64,000 bases of DNA, taken from the NCBI RefSeq assembly GCF_003545875.1, contig NZ_QHCS01000005.1, positions 1-64,000 of the forward strand. Reading direction: 5' to 3'. Under the pieces are notes generated by a model. The model worked only from the letters and a program-made list of their open reading frames with translations. It did no database searches and was not told the origin of the DNA. Origin of the DNA: Leptospira stimsonii (GTDB lineage Bacteria > Spirochaetota > Leptospiria > Leptospirales > Leptospiraceae). Below, in pieces: positions 12,626 through 32,779 of this stretch (the stretch's first letter is position 1; each line of letters starts with the position of its first letter). The translations under genes and the position numbers were made by a program.

Positions 12626-13846
12626 ATGCTATGGAAGTTTCCTAAATTTAAGTCGGGTCAGCTGAGGAGATGGGAATATCTGCTCCCAACGGGATCCGCG
12701 AAGGAAACCGAACAAACCGCGAAGAGGATCATCAGCGATTCTTATCTTCCGAAAATGTCGACACCGTTTCTCAAAGTTCTCCCTGGAAAAATTTTACTCG
12801 AGAATGCTAACTTTCGTCAGGCACTCGAACTCTTGGTAAGAATTCCTTGGGTTCGGGACTTCCGTCTCAATCTAGGGATGTATCCTCTCAAACGATCTTT
12901 TGATTTTAAGGAATTCGAAAACTCGTTACGGAAATCCGAGATTCTTCCTGAAGATTGGGATCTTCAGTTTCATCCTCAAGTCAAAGGTGCAACCGAATGG
13001 ACCCCGGAAGATCTGAAAAGGCTCTGGGAAACGGAGCACACGAATCCCGCAAGCGGGAAGAGAGCGACCGAATTGAGCGCGATGATCATGGACGACGAGA
13101 TCGTGATGAATGTAAGTCTTGCAGGCGAACCGTTGAATCAAAGGGGAAAGTTTAAACCTCTTTCCAAGTCCGCACCAATCCGGGAAGACCTCGCAAGATT
13201 TTTGATCCAGAGAATGCACAAGATTCTTCCCAATCCCGACGCCGTTTTTGTTCCGTTTGCAGGAACGGGAACGCTGATTCGAGAGTCGGTGGATTCGATT
13301 TTTGGAATAGGCTTTCCGCACTATCAGAGAACTTTTTTGTTTCAGGAAATGGGAGAATTTCCGGAGTCCACTTGGGACTTTCTGAAGAAAAAAACTCTAA
13401 AACCCCCAGGTAAGAATCCGATCGCAGTTTGGTGGAACGAACTCAACGAAGAGACGTTTCAATACACGTTCAAGAGAATGGATCAATATCAGGCTTTCCT
13501 AAAGGAGTCCCAGATCTTGGATTTGGTTTCGATGCAACAATGGAAAGGTGATTTTTTTACAGGTTCTCCGAATGAAATCTGGGAAAGTGTCGGTAAGCCG
13601 AAACGGATTTGGATGCCTCTCAATCCTCCGTATGGCTTGAGAATGGAAGCCGGTGCAACGAATGCGTTTTATAAGAAGTTAGGCGAAAAACTCAAACTTT
13701 GGTGGGAACTTCCCGTTGAAATCAGCGGATTGATTCTTTGTCCGGACGAAGATTCTTGGTCCATTCTCAATCGAAATATGGGAATTAAAACGGATACGAT
13801 TCATGTGACGCACGGAGGAGTTGATCTCCGAGTCGTTTATTTTTGA
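12626..13846 (+). CDS. Putative RNA N2-guanine/N6-adenine methyltransferase (UPF0020-like)
   Basis: A 406-residue SAM-dependent methyltransferase. Motif I is seen in VFVPFAGTGTLIRES and the catalytic motif IV in MPLNPPYGLRMEAG; the N-P-P-Y-G form is typical of RlmL/Trm14-like RNA-modifying enzymes. The N-terminal 150 residues could hold a THUMP-like RNA-binding part (KETEQTAKRI..., KGATEWTPED), though this is weak. Target RNA unknown. The gene stands 62 bp after the ABC operon and could be co-transcribed with it, but no functional link is evident. Confidence 0.75.
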   Translation: MLWKFPKFKSGQLRRWEYLLPTGSAKETEQTAKRIISDSYLPKMSTPFLKVLPGKILLENANFRQALELLVRIPWVRDFRLNLGMYPLKRSFDFKEFENSLRKSEILPEDWDLQFHPQVKGATEWTPEDLKRLWETEHTNPASGKRATELSAMIMDDEIVMNVSLAGEPLNQRGKFKPLSKSAPIREDLARFLIQRMHKILPNPDAVFVPFAGTGTLIRESVDSIFGIGFPHYQRTFLFQEMGEFPESTWDFLKKKTLKPPGKNPIAVWWNELNEETFQYTFKRMDQYQAFLKESQILDLVSMQQWKGDFFTGSPNEIWESVGKPKRIWMPLNPPYGLRMEAGATNAFYKKLGEKLKLWWELPVEISGLILCPDEDSWSILNRNMGIKTDTIHVTHGGVDLRVVYF

Positions 13847-14472
13847 TTTGAGAAGGATGAAAAACGTATTAGAGTTATAGAATGTGTTTTCGCTTTTTTT
13901 GGAAGTGAAAACGCCCTCGTCCGTATAAATAACCTTCGAGCTAATCCTAAGATCGATCGGATCCGACCTCTTTCGAAACTCTTTTCTATACGAGCCCAAT
14001 TCAAAAAGGTTACAGCAATCTTTCGCATTCCAATCAGAAAGAGAAATGGGGAAGGGAATCCGTTTCCTTTAAAATCCTCAAAATCATATTAGAAAAAAGT
14101 AACCTTTTTCCAAGAACCCTCGAAAACATTTTCAAAGAGCAAATCGAGCTCTAAGTTATAAGTAAGCGCTGGAATTTTGTCCTGATTTTCTTTTTTAGGA
14201 ACCGATTTCTCGCGTTCTTACAAAGAATTTGAAAGTCGAATACTCTTTTTGATTCGGAGATTTATCTTCTGAGGTTCATTTTATTTTTATGAGAAATATT
14301 TTGATTTACAGAAAAATCGAGCCAAAGAAGTAAATGCTATGACATAAATGTATGAAATGTGCGCTATTCGACATCAAGGGAATATTTTTGAAACTTGTTA
14401 CTCAAGGTGCGTTTCGAGTTTTGGGGTTTTTCGATCTTGAATCCGCCGTTTCGATTGTGGAGGAAAAAGGTT
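13847..14472. other. Long intergenic region, no gene seen
   Basis: About 620 bp of AT-rich sequence. The only structure I can point to is a weak GTTTTC...GAAAAC hairpin near 13886-13911, which might help end transcription of the methyltransferase gene. No RNA gene, riboswitch motif or repeat box is evident. Confidence 0.4.
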
Positions 14473-14862
14473 ATGGTTGGAATTTGGGGAGCTGAATCGA
14501 GTTTGTTTTTGTACATCCTCGTTTTTTCAACGTTTTTTGTTTTTGCGCTTCCAATGTTTTTGGTGCCGCTTCGGTGGGCGGCAGTTTTGGGTTGGGAAAT
14601 TCCTTCGCAAGGGAATTTGCCCATATACTATGGACGTTGTCTTGCGAGCGTGATGAGCGTGCTCTGTTATATGGGGTTTGTTGCCGCCGGAAATCGAGAG
14701 GTGCAACCGTTTTACTTTAACATTTTATTGGGATGTTTCGGATTGATGGTCATCGTCCATGCATACGGGGGAATCCGAAGGATTCAACCATTGAGTGAAA
14801 CAATTGAGACTGGTTTCTGGTTGATTCTTTTTTTCTGCGGGCTCCTTTTTTATCCGATTTAG
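14473..14862 (+). CDS. Small integral membrane protein, unknown function
   Basis: A 129-residue protein with four predicted membrane segments (around LFLYILVFSTFFVFALPMFL, SVMSVLCYMGFVAA, ILLGCFGLMVIVHAY and FWLILFFCGLLFY). I place the start at the ATG at 14473 because GGAGG lies about 8 bp upstream; an upstream start would add 26 unlikely residues. No catalytic motif is visible. It lies directly before the tandem repeat array and is not closely coupled to other genes. Confidence 0.65.
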   Translation: MVGIWGAESSLFLYILVFSTFFVFALPMFLVPLRWAAVLGWEIPSQGNLPIYYGRCLASVMSVLCYMGFVAAGNREVQPFYFNILLGCFGLMVIVHAYGGIRRIQPLSETIETGFWLILFFCGLLFYPI

Positions 14863-14897
14863 GAGAACGTCCCCGAGTTGTTCGGTGATTCCTTATT

Positions 14898-15345
14898 AAG
14901 GAGAATTTCTTTCGTCGGAACAACGACAAAAATCTTCCGTGAAAGTCGCGCGCCCCACCCTGATTGGGTGGAGGAGGAGAGGCGGCGGGAAAAATTCGGG
15001 AGATTTTCCTCTATCACAAAAATGTGCTTCTTGCAAGGAGAATTTCTTTCGTCGGAACAACGACAAAAATCTTCCGTGAAAGTCGCGCGCCCCACCCTGA
15101 TTGGGTGGAGGAGGAGAGGCGGCGGGAAAAATTCGGGAGACTTTCCTCTATCACAAAATTGTGCTTCTTGCAAGGAGAATTTCTCTCGTAGGAACAACGA
15201 CGAAAATCTTCTGTGAAAGTCGCGCGCCCCACCCTGATTGGGTGGAGGAGGAGAGGCGGCGGGAAAAATTCGGGAGATTTTCCTCTATCACAAAAATGTG
15301 CTTCTTGCAAGGAGAATTTCTCTCGTAGGAACAACGACGAAGATT
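14898..15345. repeat. Tandem array of a 137-bp repeat, about 3.3 copies
   Basis: Units begin at 14898, 15035 and 15172, exactly 137 bp apart, and a partial fourth begins at 15309. Each unit has the box (T/C)GT(C/A)GGAACAACGAC, a short spacer with CCGTGAAAGTCGCG, a CCCACCC-TGAT-TGGGTGG hairpin, a GGCGGGAAAAATTCGGGAGA stretch, and the motif CTTGCAAGGAGAATTTCT. Single-base differences between units show moderate age. The units are tandem copies of the dispersed element also found at about 25351, 38823, 42256 and 48729. Open frames across it are artefacts of the periodicity. Confidence 0.92.
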
Positions 15346-15603
15346 TTGGATCTTTGTCGTAGTAATTCCTTTCTTGGAATGGAGGTCAGGTGCAGGTTCG
15401 ATTCTCAAAAGAATGAGGCAAAAGATTCTCTCTCGTTTGAAGGATTCTAAAAAACTCTTCCGAAAAAAATAACGAGGGGACAAAAGAAATCTTTCCAAGA
15501 AAAAATTTTGAATCTTCTTAAATCAGAATGTATTTATTTTGAATCTTCAATTTCATTTTTGTAAAACGAATCTTTGGCCTTCTTTTATGATTCGTTATTT
15601 TTT

Positions 15604-16444
15604 TTATTGTGGATTCTGATCCAAAAGATCGGAAATGATCGGAATTGAAAGAAGCTCCGATTCAAAAAGAATCTTACCAAAAAAAGTAAGAATCGTTCCC
15701 AGACCGAAATACAAACCCATCGGAATCGGAGTTCTTCGAAGGCTTTCCCCTTTTTTACGGAACGCGACTGTAAACAAAACCGCAGGGATATAAGAGGCGT
15801 TTAAAAAAAACATCCACCAAGGATGACCGGCGATCATCGCAAGAACCGGTGCAAAGAGGACGTCTCCAAAACCGATTCCACCAGGAAAGAAAAAAAACAA
15901 GATCAGAAACGCGGCAAAAAAACCTCCGAAGACAAAGACCTCGTTCCAGCCAGGGAGTTTGCCGTTCAAAAGAAAGACTGCAGTAAGACCGAAGAATAAA
16001 ATCCATGGAAGATTCTCATAGTCCAAAGAAAAATGATACGCGTCGGTCAGACAGGAAATCAAAAGATGTCCGCATAAAAACAAAAATACAAAACTGAAGG
16101 CCGGATTTTTCGTAAGAGTAAAACAAAAAACAAAAATGGAAAAAAAAGAAAATTCGACCAAAGGAAAGATTGCAGGGATCGGCTTTTTACATTCTTTGCA
16201 TTTTCCTCTTGAGATCAGATAACCAAGAACCGGAAGAAGTTCCGGATAACGGATCTCTTTTCCGCAATGATCGCAAGCGCTCGGAGAAGTGAAAATTTGT
16301 TTCCACTTCTCCCCAAAAGAAAGAGATTTTCTTTTTTTTCCGTAATAGTATTCTAAGATCCGAAATCCTAATGTAACGTAAAAACTTCCCAAAGAAGCCG
16401 CGCCGAAACTTCCGAATCCCAAAAAGATCCAGAAGGTCAACGGA

Positions 16445-16461
<17 letters not shown>
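15604..16461 (-). CDS. pilD: Type IV prepilin peptidase (PilD-like)
   Basis: A 285-residue integral membrane aspartyl protease of family A24. It keeps the N-terminal zinc-ribbon-like Cys pairs (CDHCGKE and CKECKKP), which often accompany the methylase domain, and the catalytic GIGFGDVLFAPVLA motif with GxGD. The first catalytic Asp is likely the one in CLTDAYHF. These enzymes cleave and methylate type IV prepilin leader peptides at the inner membrane. The gene overlaps the end of the aminotransferase gene by 17 bp and is probably co-transcribed with it. No pilin genes are nearby. Confidence 0.9.
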
Positions 16462-17557
<1,096 letters not shown>

Positions 17558-17722
17558 ACTAGATCCTTTTTGAAATTTCCATCCGAGAGAACCACCGCAA
17601 AACGGTCTTCTCAAAAGAATCATCTCGAAAAGTTGATTTGGTAGTCAAACAATTCAAACCGTTCAAAATATAATTTCGGGAATTCAGGTTGCCAGAGGAT
17701 TCTGCCTGATAATCTTTGAGTC

Positions 17723-20755
<3,033 letters not shown>

Positions 20756-20917
20756 TCCGAAGTCGCGGCGGAGTTTAAGACGGGATGCGTTTTTTGAAAC
20801 GGAAAATCGCAACGGCCTTTTGCCGAATCATTTGATTCGAGAAAGAATCGGCAAAGTAAATACGACCCCGGTTGATGAAACAAAGGGCCACCCGCGAAGT
20901 AGGTTTAATAAACTAAG

Positions 20918-21403
20918 ATGGCAGACAAAAAAGAAGAATCCGGGCATTCGCCCTTGGTCAACAAAAAGGCCAAGTTCAACTTCGAATTGATTTCATTCAT
21001 CGAAGCGGGCATCGTTTTGACCGGATCCGAAGTCAAAAGTCTTCGTGAAAAAAAAGGGAATCTTACCGACGCGTTCGCCAAGATCAAAAACGGCGAAATC
21101 TTTTTAGAAAACTTTTCCATCACTCCGTATAAAAACGGAGGTTACGCCAACCATCCGGAGATCCGAGCTCGCAAACTTCTTCTGCATAAGAGGGAAATCG
21201 AAAAGTTGGATCGTCAGGTAAAAGAGAAGGGTTTGGTTCTCGTCGCCACCAAGGTTTATTTTAAGAATAACCTTCGAGTGAAAGTGGAGATCGCCGTCGC
21301 CAAACCGAAGAAGATACACGATAAACGGGATGACATGCAGAAAAAAGACGCACAGCAAGAAATCGCACGCGCCTTAAAATCTTCCAATCGTTACGATTCT
21401 TAG
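20918..21403 (+). CDS. smpB: SsrA (tmRNA)-binding protein SmpB
   Basis: A 161-residue trans-translation factor that binds tmRNA and delivers it to stalled ribosomes. Conserved family blocks are visible: KKAKFNFELISFIEAGIVL near the N-terminus, TGSEVKSLREKKGNL, and the basic C-terminal tail KKIHDKRDDMQKKDAQQEIA that enters the ribosomal mRNA channel. Length matches the family. It is followed after 21 bp by der and then plsY, forming a likely housekeeping operon. The tmRNA gene itself is not in the window. Confidence 0.96.
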   Translation: MADKKEESGHSPLVNKKAKFNFELISFIEAGIVLTGSEVKSLREKKGNLTDAFAKIKNGEIFLENFSITPYKNGGYANHPEIRARKLLLHKREIEKLDRQVKEKGLVLVATKVYFKNNLRVKVEIAVAKPKKIHDKRDDMQKKDAQQEIARALKSSNRYDS

Positions 21404-21424
21404 GAAGTATCAATTAGGATCTAT

Positions 21425-22893
<1,469 letters not shown>

Positions 22894-22897
<4 letters not shown>

Positions 22898-23544
22898 ATT
22901 TTCTCTGGATCGTTTTTTTAAGTTTTGCCGCGGGTTCGATACCTTTCGGATATTGGATCGCGCTTCACCTTGCGGGCGTGGACATTCGGAAATCGGGAAG
23001 TAAGAACATCGGCGCGACAAACGTGGGTCGTTTGGTTGGATGGAGATACGGATTTCCCGTTTTGGTTTTAGACATCGCCAAAGGGGCGCTTCCTGTTTAT
23101 CTTTCCGGTCATTTTTATCCCGAAGGAGGAATTCCGTTTCAACTCCTCTGCGGAGTTTTGGCGGTACTGGGGCATATGTTTTCTCCATTCTTAAACTTTA
23201 GCGGCGGGAAGGGAGTTGCAACGGCGTTAGGCGTTTTTTTGGTTCTGACTCCTATCGCGTGTTTGGGCGCGGTTCTTGTCTTTTTAGCGGTTTATAAATT
23301 TTTTAAATTTGTTTCTCTGGGATCAATTTTTGCTTCCCTAACGCTTCCTCTCGTTTATGCTTTTTCCTCGGTTCTTCTTTTACACGAAGAAGTTTCGTAT
23401 TGGGTTTTAGGAACCATGATTTTTATCTCTATCGGGATCATACTGACCCATAGGGAGAACATTCTTCGGATATTAAATCAGTCCGAGTTGTTCGCGGTCA
23501 AAAACGAGGATCAAAAAAGTGATTCAGAGAGAAATCGACGATAA
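22894..23544 (+). CDS. plsY: Acyl-phosphate:glycerol-3-phosphate acyltransferase PlsY
   Basis: A 216-residue integral membrane enzyme catalysing the first acylation of glycerol-3-phosphate in phospholipid synthesis. Family motifs are present: AGSIPFGYWIA with IRKSGSKNIGATNVGR near the N-terminus, LGHMFSPFLNFSGGKGVATALG in the middle, and ILTHRENILRIL near the C-terminus. About five membrane helices. It overlaps der by 4 bp and the following hypothetical gene by 26 bp. Confidence 0.96.
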
Positions 23545-24271
23545 CAAATCTCGGGAAGAAAAGATCGAATTCCTAGATCAATTCTTACTCTATCATCCCG
23601 TCTTTGAAATCGCCGACCTCTACAAATGGCTCTACTACGGAGAATTTGGAGAAGTAGAAAAACAGGAATTTTATACGGATCACACGGAAATCGTTCCGGA
23701 ATTACAATCCATTCTGGACGATATCAAATCGGAAGAGGGAAAACCGTATCCCGATCGAGTTTGGGAGCCTCTCGGATTTTCGCAGAGATATCTTCTGATC
23801 TATCTTACGCCTTACGCGAAGAGGGATTATCCGATCAAAAGATTGGTCAATCTGATTCAGAGGTCGACGGCGTTCCAAGGGTATCGGATGCGTTTTAAAT
23901 TGGATTGGATCATCTTAAAGGATTTAATCACCGAAAGGCTTCCGGTTTACACCAAACAAGAGTTCAACGACTTCGAGGATCGAATCCAGTTTCAACAACT
24001 TCCGGAAGTGGACCTTTCCTCCACGTATAAGAGCGCGTATCCTTCCAAGTTTCGAGTCGTTTCCGCGAAGTTATTCTACGAATACTTTCCCGAATTTGTG
24101 AGAGAACCGAAAGGATTCTCGCTTCTCATGAAAATGAAAGACGAAGGAGAATCGGAACTTGTGTTACCGAAGAGAGAAAAAAGTTCCGAAAAGGTTTCGG
24201 CGATTCTTGCGGAAATTCCGGAGGAGGAAGAATCGGAAAACACGGAAAATTTTAATTTCGACGGTTTGTGA
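23519..24271 (+). CDS. Conserved hypothetical protein, unknown function
   Basis: A 250-residue soluble protein with no motif I recognise. It starts with GTG at 23519, inside the end of plsY, with GAGGA 8 bp upstream, so translation is likely coupled to plsY. The N-terminal 190 residues are rich in aromatic and charged residues; the C-terminal 40 are acidic and low-complexity (AEIPEEEESENTEN). Its position as the last gene of the smpB-der-plsY cluster suggests a housekeeping role, but nothing more specific can be said. Confidence 0.75.
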   Translation: MIQREIDDNKSREEKIEFLDQFLLYHPVFEIADLYKWLYYGEFGEVEKQEFYTDHTEIVPELQSILDDIKSEEGKPYPDRVWEPLGFSQRYLLIYLTPYAKRDYPIKRLVNLIQRSTAFQGYRMRFKLDWIILKDLITERLPVYTKQEFNDFEDRIQFQQLPEVDLSSTYKSAYPSKFRVVSAKLFYEYFPEFVREPKGFSLLMKMKDEGESELVLPKREKSSEKVSAILAEIPEEEESENTENFNFDGL

Positions 24272-24737
<466 letters not shown>

Positions 24738-25322
24738 ATGAAATCTCGTTTTGTTTTTGCTACATCACTCGGCCTAAGTTGCATTTTTACATTTCATTCT
24801 ATTTCGGCAAAGGATCCAAACGATCAGAATCCATTCGAAGGAACTTGTCGTTCTTCCTTAAATCAATGGATCAAATCGATCGCCGGTTTGCCCGGATCGG
24901 AGGATGAAAATCTCAAAACACAGAAGTCTTCCTTTAGAGACGGAAGTTTTTGGCTGATCGATTCCACACCTTCTAAAAATTGGGATTGGTATCTTCTTCA
25001 ACCGCAAAGAGAAAACAAGCTCTGTCTTATCTTCCAAACCAATGCCTTTCAGGTGAGGACGAGCGAAAGAGGAAAGCGTCGGATGATTTTTTCCAAAATT
25101 CGGGGATCCGGTAATTTTCCTTCGAGGGAAATCGATTTCGTTTTCGAAAAGAAGAATAAAACATTCCAGCCAAGGAAATGTGTGGAGATTCGGTTTCAAG
25201 AAGAACAGTCTATCCGAAAGCGGGTTCCCTGTTTTTCATTTTTAGAATCAGAAGCTTCTCTCGGAATTTTTGCGGGAGTTCCCACAAGAATTCTTGAGGG
25301 AGAATTTCACTTGCAAAAATAA
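24738..25322 (+). CDS. Exported hypothetical protein with a repeat-derived C-terminus
   Basis: A 194-residue protein with a typical signal peptide (MKSRFVFATSLGLSCIFTF, then HSISA before the probable cleavage). AAGGATG places a ribosome site close to the ATG. The mature part is about 170 residues with four cysteines and no motif I recognise. The final 17 residues (from FAGVPTRILEGEF) are encoded by a partial inverted copy of the dispersed repeat (25268-25318), so the original C-terminus may have been replaced. Periplasmic or surface location is inferred from the signal peptide only. Confidence 0.7.
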   Translation: MKSRFVFATSLGLSCIFTFHSISAKDPNDQNPFEGTCRSSLNQWIKSIAGLPGSEDENLKTQKSSFRDGSFWLIDSTPSKNWDWYLLQPQRENKLCLIFQTNAFQVRTSERGKRRMIFSKIRGSGNFPSREIDFVFEKKNKTFQPRKCVEIRFQEEQSIRKRVPCFSFLESEASLGIFAGVPTRILEGEFHLQK

Positions 25323-25350
25323 TAATTTTGCGATGGTCGAAAATTCTTTC

Positions 25351-25538
25351 TGTCGGAGTTCCGACAAGCTCACCTGTGAAAATTGCGGGCCCCACCCGAT
25401 TTTTGGGTGGAGGGGTTGATGAGCGACTCATAGGGAGCGAATCATTGAGTTTCGGTGGCGGAAAACTCCGGCGGACATTTCTCTATCACAAAAATTGCAT
25501 GTTTGCAAGGAGAATTCTTCCTGTAGGAGTTCCTACAG
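25351..25538. repeat. Dispersed repeat element, 188-bp copy
   Basis: Bounded by two near-perfect palindromic boxes: TGTCGGAGTTCCGACA at 25351-25366 and CTGTAGGAGTTCCTACAG at 25521-25538. Between them lie ACCTGTGAAAATTGCGGG, a CCCACCC-GATTTT-TGGGTGG hairpin, an insertion of about 40 bp relative to the 137-bp form, and TTGCAAGGAGAATTCTTC. Same order of parts as the tandem array at 14898-15345. Confidence 0.85.
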
Positions 25539-25643
25539 AAATCCTGATTAAATCTTTGTTGCTTCTAAATCGCTTTCTGACTTGCGCTAAAGCTCGTGAC
25601 TCGTTGGGCTGACTTCGCAATGTATGTGCGGCGACTTTTGCTT

Positions 25644-27493
<1,850 letters not shown>

Positions 27494-27512
27494 TGCATTC
27501 TATTCCCTGCCG

Positions 27513-27544
<32 letters not shown>

Positions 27545-27571
27545 GATCCGGAAACGAAAAACACAAAAACT

Positions 27572-30346
<2,775 letters not shown>

Positions 30347-30458
30347 ACCAGAGCGAAAATTCAGTAGGCTCTTGAACGTATCAATGTGCCTAGAGAATTT
30401 GTGCTTTAAATTCCCTGTAGCAACGTTTTGTTTTGCGATTCGATGGAAGAGTGATTTT

Positions 30459-30983
30459 TTAGGAATAATCCTCCGGTGTAAGGATCTGAATTGGGTTTGG
30501 TTCGAATTCCAACCTTTTTATTATCTTGTTTTTGAGTAGATCTAGGTGCCAGATGTAACTGTAGATATTTTGAAAGGTGGGACATCCCACATTCAAAACT
30601 CTATCAAGGTAAATTCCGCCTCCAGAATCATCCAGCCAGAAAAGGTAATTCACCATAAAACAACGGGAGACACCGTGCGCGGCCGCTAGTACTCCGAGAA
30701 GCACCCAAACTCCGGTATCAATTCTCATATTGATCCTTTTGAGTTTTCCTTGATCCCGCTGATAAAGAGTTTTTCTAGCGTTTTGGTTGATTCTCCTCAG
30801 GGAAAGAATGAGTTTCTGATATCTCCTCAAAAGTGGCAAGATTCGTTTCGGAAGCGCTCTTCTTTCTTTTTCGCTCAAACGATTCAAATATTTTTCAGGA
30901 ATTAAGATCGTCTCGACGTCCATCCTGGATAAAACTAATGCGGATTGAATTTCTTGATTTGTGTTTAGATAGATTTGTCCCAT
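30459..30983 (-). CDS. DUF1564 family protein (Leptospira-specific)
   Basis: A 174-residue protein matching the DUF1564 pattern as I know it: an N-terminal SALVLSRMDVETILIPEKYL, a Leu/Arg-rich helical middle (KRILPLLRRYQKLILSLRRI) and a conserved HGVSRCFMVNYLFWLDD near residue 120. The family is large and dispersed in Leptospira genomes and its function is unknown. The first half resembles ribbon-helix-helix proteins, which would fit a small DNA-binding regulator, but this is a guess. Confidence 0.8.
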   Translation of the reverse strand: MGQIYLNTNQEIQSALVLSRMDVETILIPEKYLNRLSEKERRALPKRILPLLRRYQKLILSLRRINQNARKTLYQRDQGKLKRINMRIDTGVWVLLGVLAAAHGVSRCFMVNYLFWLDDSGGGIYLDRVLNVGCPTFQNIYSYIWHLDLLKNKIIKRLEFEPNPIQILTPEDYS

Positions 30984-31089
30984 ATTCTTTTCGGTTCCGG
31001 AAAAGATACGAACGCGGCCTTTTACTGGAAAAAAATTTCAGAGCTACGCTCTTTTTTATTTTCAAAAGCCTTCTTGAAAAATGGGCTAA

Positions 31090-32133
31090 TTACGCGATGA
31101 TTTCTTCGTTTTGAGTGTCTTTCGCGTTCATCTGAGTGTGAGCGGTGAATTCAACCTTTGCTCTCAATAGATCGACAATATTTTCTTCGAAGATTTCTAC
31201 GATTTCCGGATCGAATGAAATTCCCGACTGAGATCGGATGTATTCCACAGCTTGTCCGATCGGCCATCCGTTTTTATACGGACGGTTGGTGGTCAATGCA
31301 TCAAAGACATCGGCGACCGATGCGATCCTTGCGGAAATGCTGATTTCTTCCCCTTTGAGTCCGTAGGGATAACCAGAGCCGTCCCATTTTTCGTGATGGC
31401 CGATACAAATTTCTCTCGCAACTTTGAGCAAACCAGTTTCGTGTTCTCCTATGATGTTTGCTCCGATCGCAGGATGTGTCTTGATAACCTCGAATTCTTC
31501 TGACGTCAATCGGCCGTTTTTTCTTAGGATAGAATCCGGAATGCCGATTTTACCTACGTCGTGCATCGCAGATGCGTTGTAGATGTCCTCCACTTCTTCC
31601 GCGGAAAGTCCGTAATGATCCGCGATTACTTGGCAATATTTACTCATTCTCAGAATGTGATTTCCGGTTTCATTGTCTCTGTATTCCGAAGCGACAACCA
31701 ATCTTCGAATGATTTCCAAACGAGAAGATTTAATTTCCAACAATCTACTGAGTTCTAGATGCGACTTGATTCTTGCTCTGAATATGGGAGGGCTAAACGG
31801 TTTTTTAAAAAAATCGACAGCACCCATTTTGAAACCCAGCGTTTCCATTTTCGGATCTTCTATGGATGTGATAAAGATTACGGGAATATCCGTCGTCTGC
31901 GGATAGTTTTTTAATTTGCGACAAACTTCCACGCCTCCGATTTGAGGCATCATGATATCCATAAGAATCAAGTCCGGCTGATGTGTTCGTGCAATTTGGA
32001 TCGCCAAGTTCGAGTCTTGAACAAGGATCGTTTCATAATCCTTTTCCAAATGATGTTGGATCAGTCTTAAATCTATCAGGCTATCTTCTACGATCATAAC
32101 TTTCTTTTTTCTTTGGATCGGAATTGTGTGCAT
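31090..32133 (-). CDS. Response regulator with HD-GYP cyclic-di-GMP phosphodiesterase domain
   Basis: About 347 residues. An N-terminal receiver domain has the acidic pair in VMIVEDS, the phosphoacceptor Asp in DLILMDIMMPQIGG and the conserved Lys in FFKKPFSPP. A C-terminal HD-GYP domain has AMHDVGKIGIPDSIL and HHEKWDGSGYPYGLKGEEI. HD-GYP proteins hydrolyse cyclic di-GMP, so phosphorylation by a cognate histidine kinase probably controls second-messenger levels. No kinase gene is adjacent, so it is an orphan regulator here. The ATG at 32133 is preferred; a TTG six codons upstream is possible. Confidence 0.93.
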   Translation of the reverse strand: MHTIPIQRKKKVMIVEDSLIDLRLIQHHLEKDYETILVQDSNLAIQIARTHQPDLILMDIMMPQIGGVEVCRKLKNYPQTTDIPVIFITSIEDPKMETLGFKMGAVDFFKKPFSPPIFRARIKSHLELSRLLEIKSSRLEIIRRLVVASEYRDNETGNHILRMSKYCQVIADHYGLSAEEVEDIYNASAMHDVGKIGIPDSILRKNGRLTSEEFEVIKTHPAIGANIIGEHETGLLKVAREICIGHHEKWDGSGYPYGLKGEEISISARIASVADVFDALTTNRPYKNGWPIGQAVEYIRSQSGISFDPEIVEIFEENIVDLLRAKVEFTAHTQMNAKDTQNEEIIA

Positions 32134-32779
32134 CGGTTTGACTCTAATCAATAATTTGTAGAAATCGGCAGAAAGTTTAGTTTCGGAAAATTTTCTTCCT
32201 AAATTAAGTGACTTATAAATAAATATGAATAATCAATTCTTACCAAAAAAAGAGAAATAAAGGTTCTAAAAAAAATAGAACTCAAGAACTACTTAAGTGA
32301 ATCCGAAAGAAAGGAAAAATCGAAATCCCTCGATTGCAACGTTTCATGAACGGTCGTTCTCGAACGTATAATTTGGTCAATTGAGTCAATTTATTGATTT
32401 GGGAAAAACGGAGGAGAACAACACAAGGTATTCGGAATTCCTTCCTAAATTGGCGATTCGGAAAATTTTATATGGATCCACAGAAATTCCGGAAGTTTAA
32501 GAAAAGAAAAACCAATCTGTTTTTCACACACATTTGTGTTTTAATCTAAGTCAAAATTGCCTCGGGAAAGTCCGTACATTAAAAAAACCGATTCTCCCTT
32601 TTGGAATCGCATCGATGGATTGCCGATTTCGTTCCCTCAGCGAGAGGTGAAAAAGAGGAGAAAAAAATTCCCGCTCGATCAATCAAGGCTTCGTTCTATG
32701 TGGAAATGGAAAAAAGCAACTTCTCCGATTCAGAAGCCTTCTTGACGAAGCGGAGTCTTCCAAAGATCTCTACAGAAGA
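32134..32779. other. Long divergent intergenic region, no gene seen
   Basis: About 645 bp between the HD-GYP gene and thiG. Two overlapping short frames end near thiG (one overlaps its start by 7 bp), but neither looks like a protein; in particular neither resembles ThiS, which would end in Gly-Gly. I looked for the conserved parts of a TPP riboswitch (CTGAGA and the ACCTGA region) and do not see them. Confidence 0.4.

Noticed and set aside
14898..15345. CRISPR array
   Set aside because: Units are 137 bp, abut directly without unique spacers, and have no cas genes nearby.
14878..15498. Overlapping open frames of 75-115 codons through the tandem repeat region on both strands
   Set aside because: They follow the 137-bp periodicity of the repeat, overlap each other in several frames, and have no independent coding signal.
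32160..32779. TPP riboswitch upstream of thiG
   Set aside because: The conserved CTGAGA and ACCTGA-type segments are absent from the upstream region.
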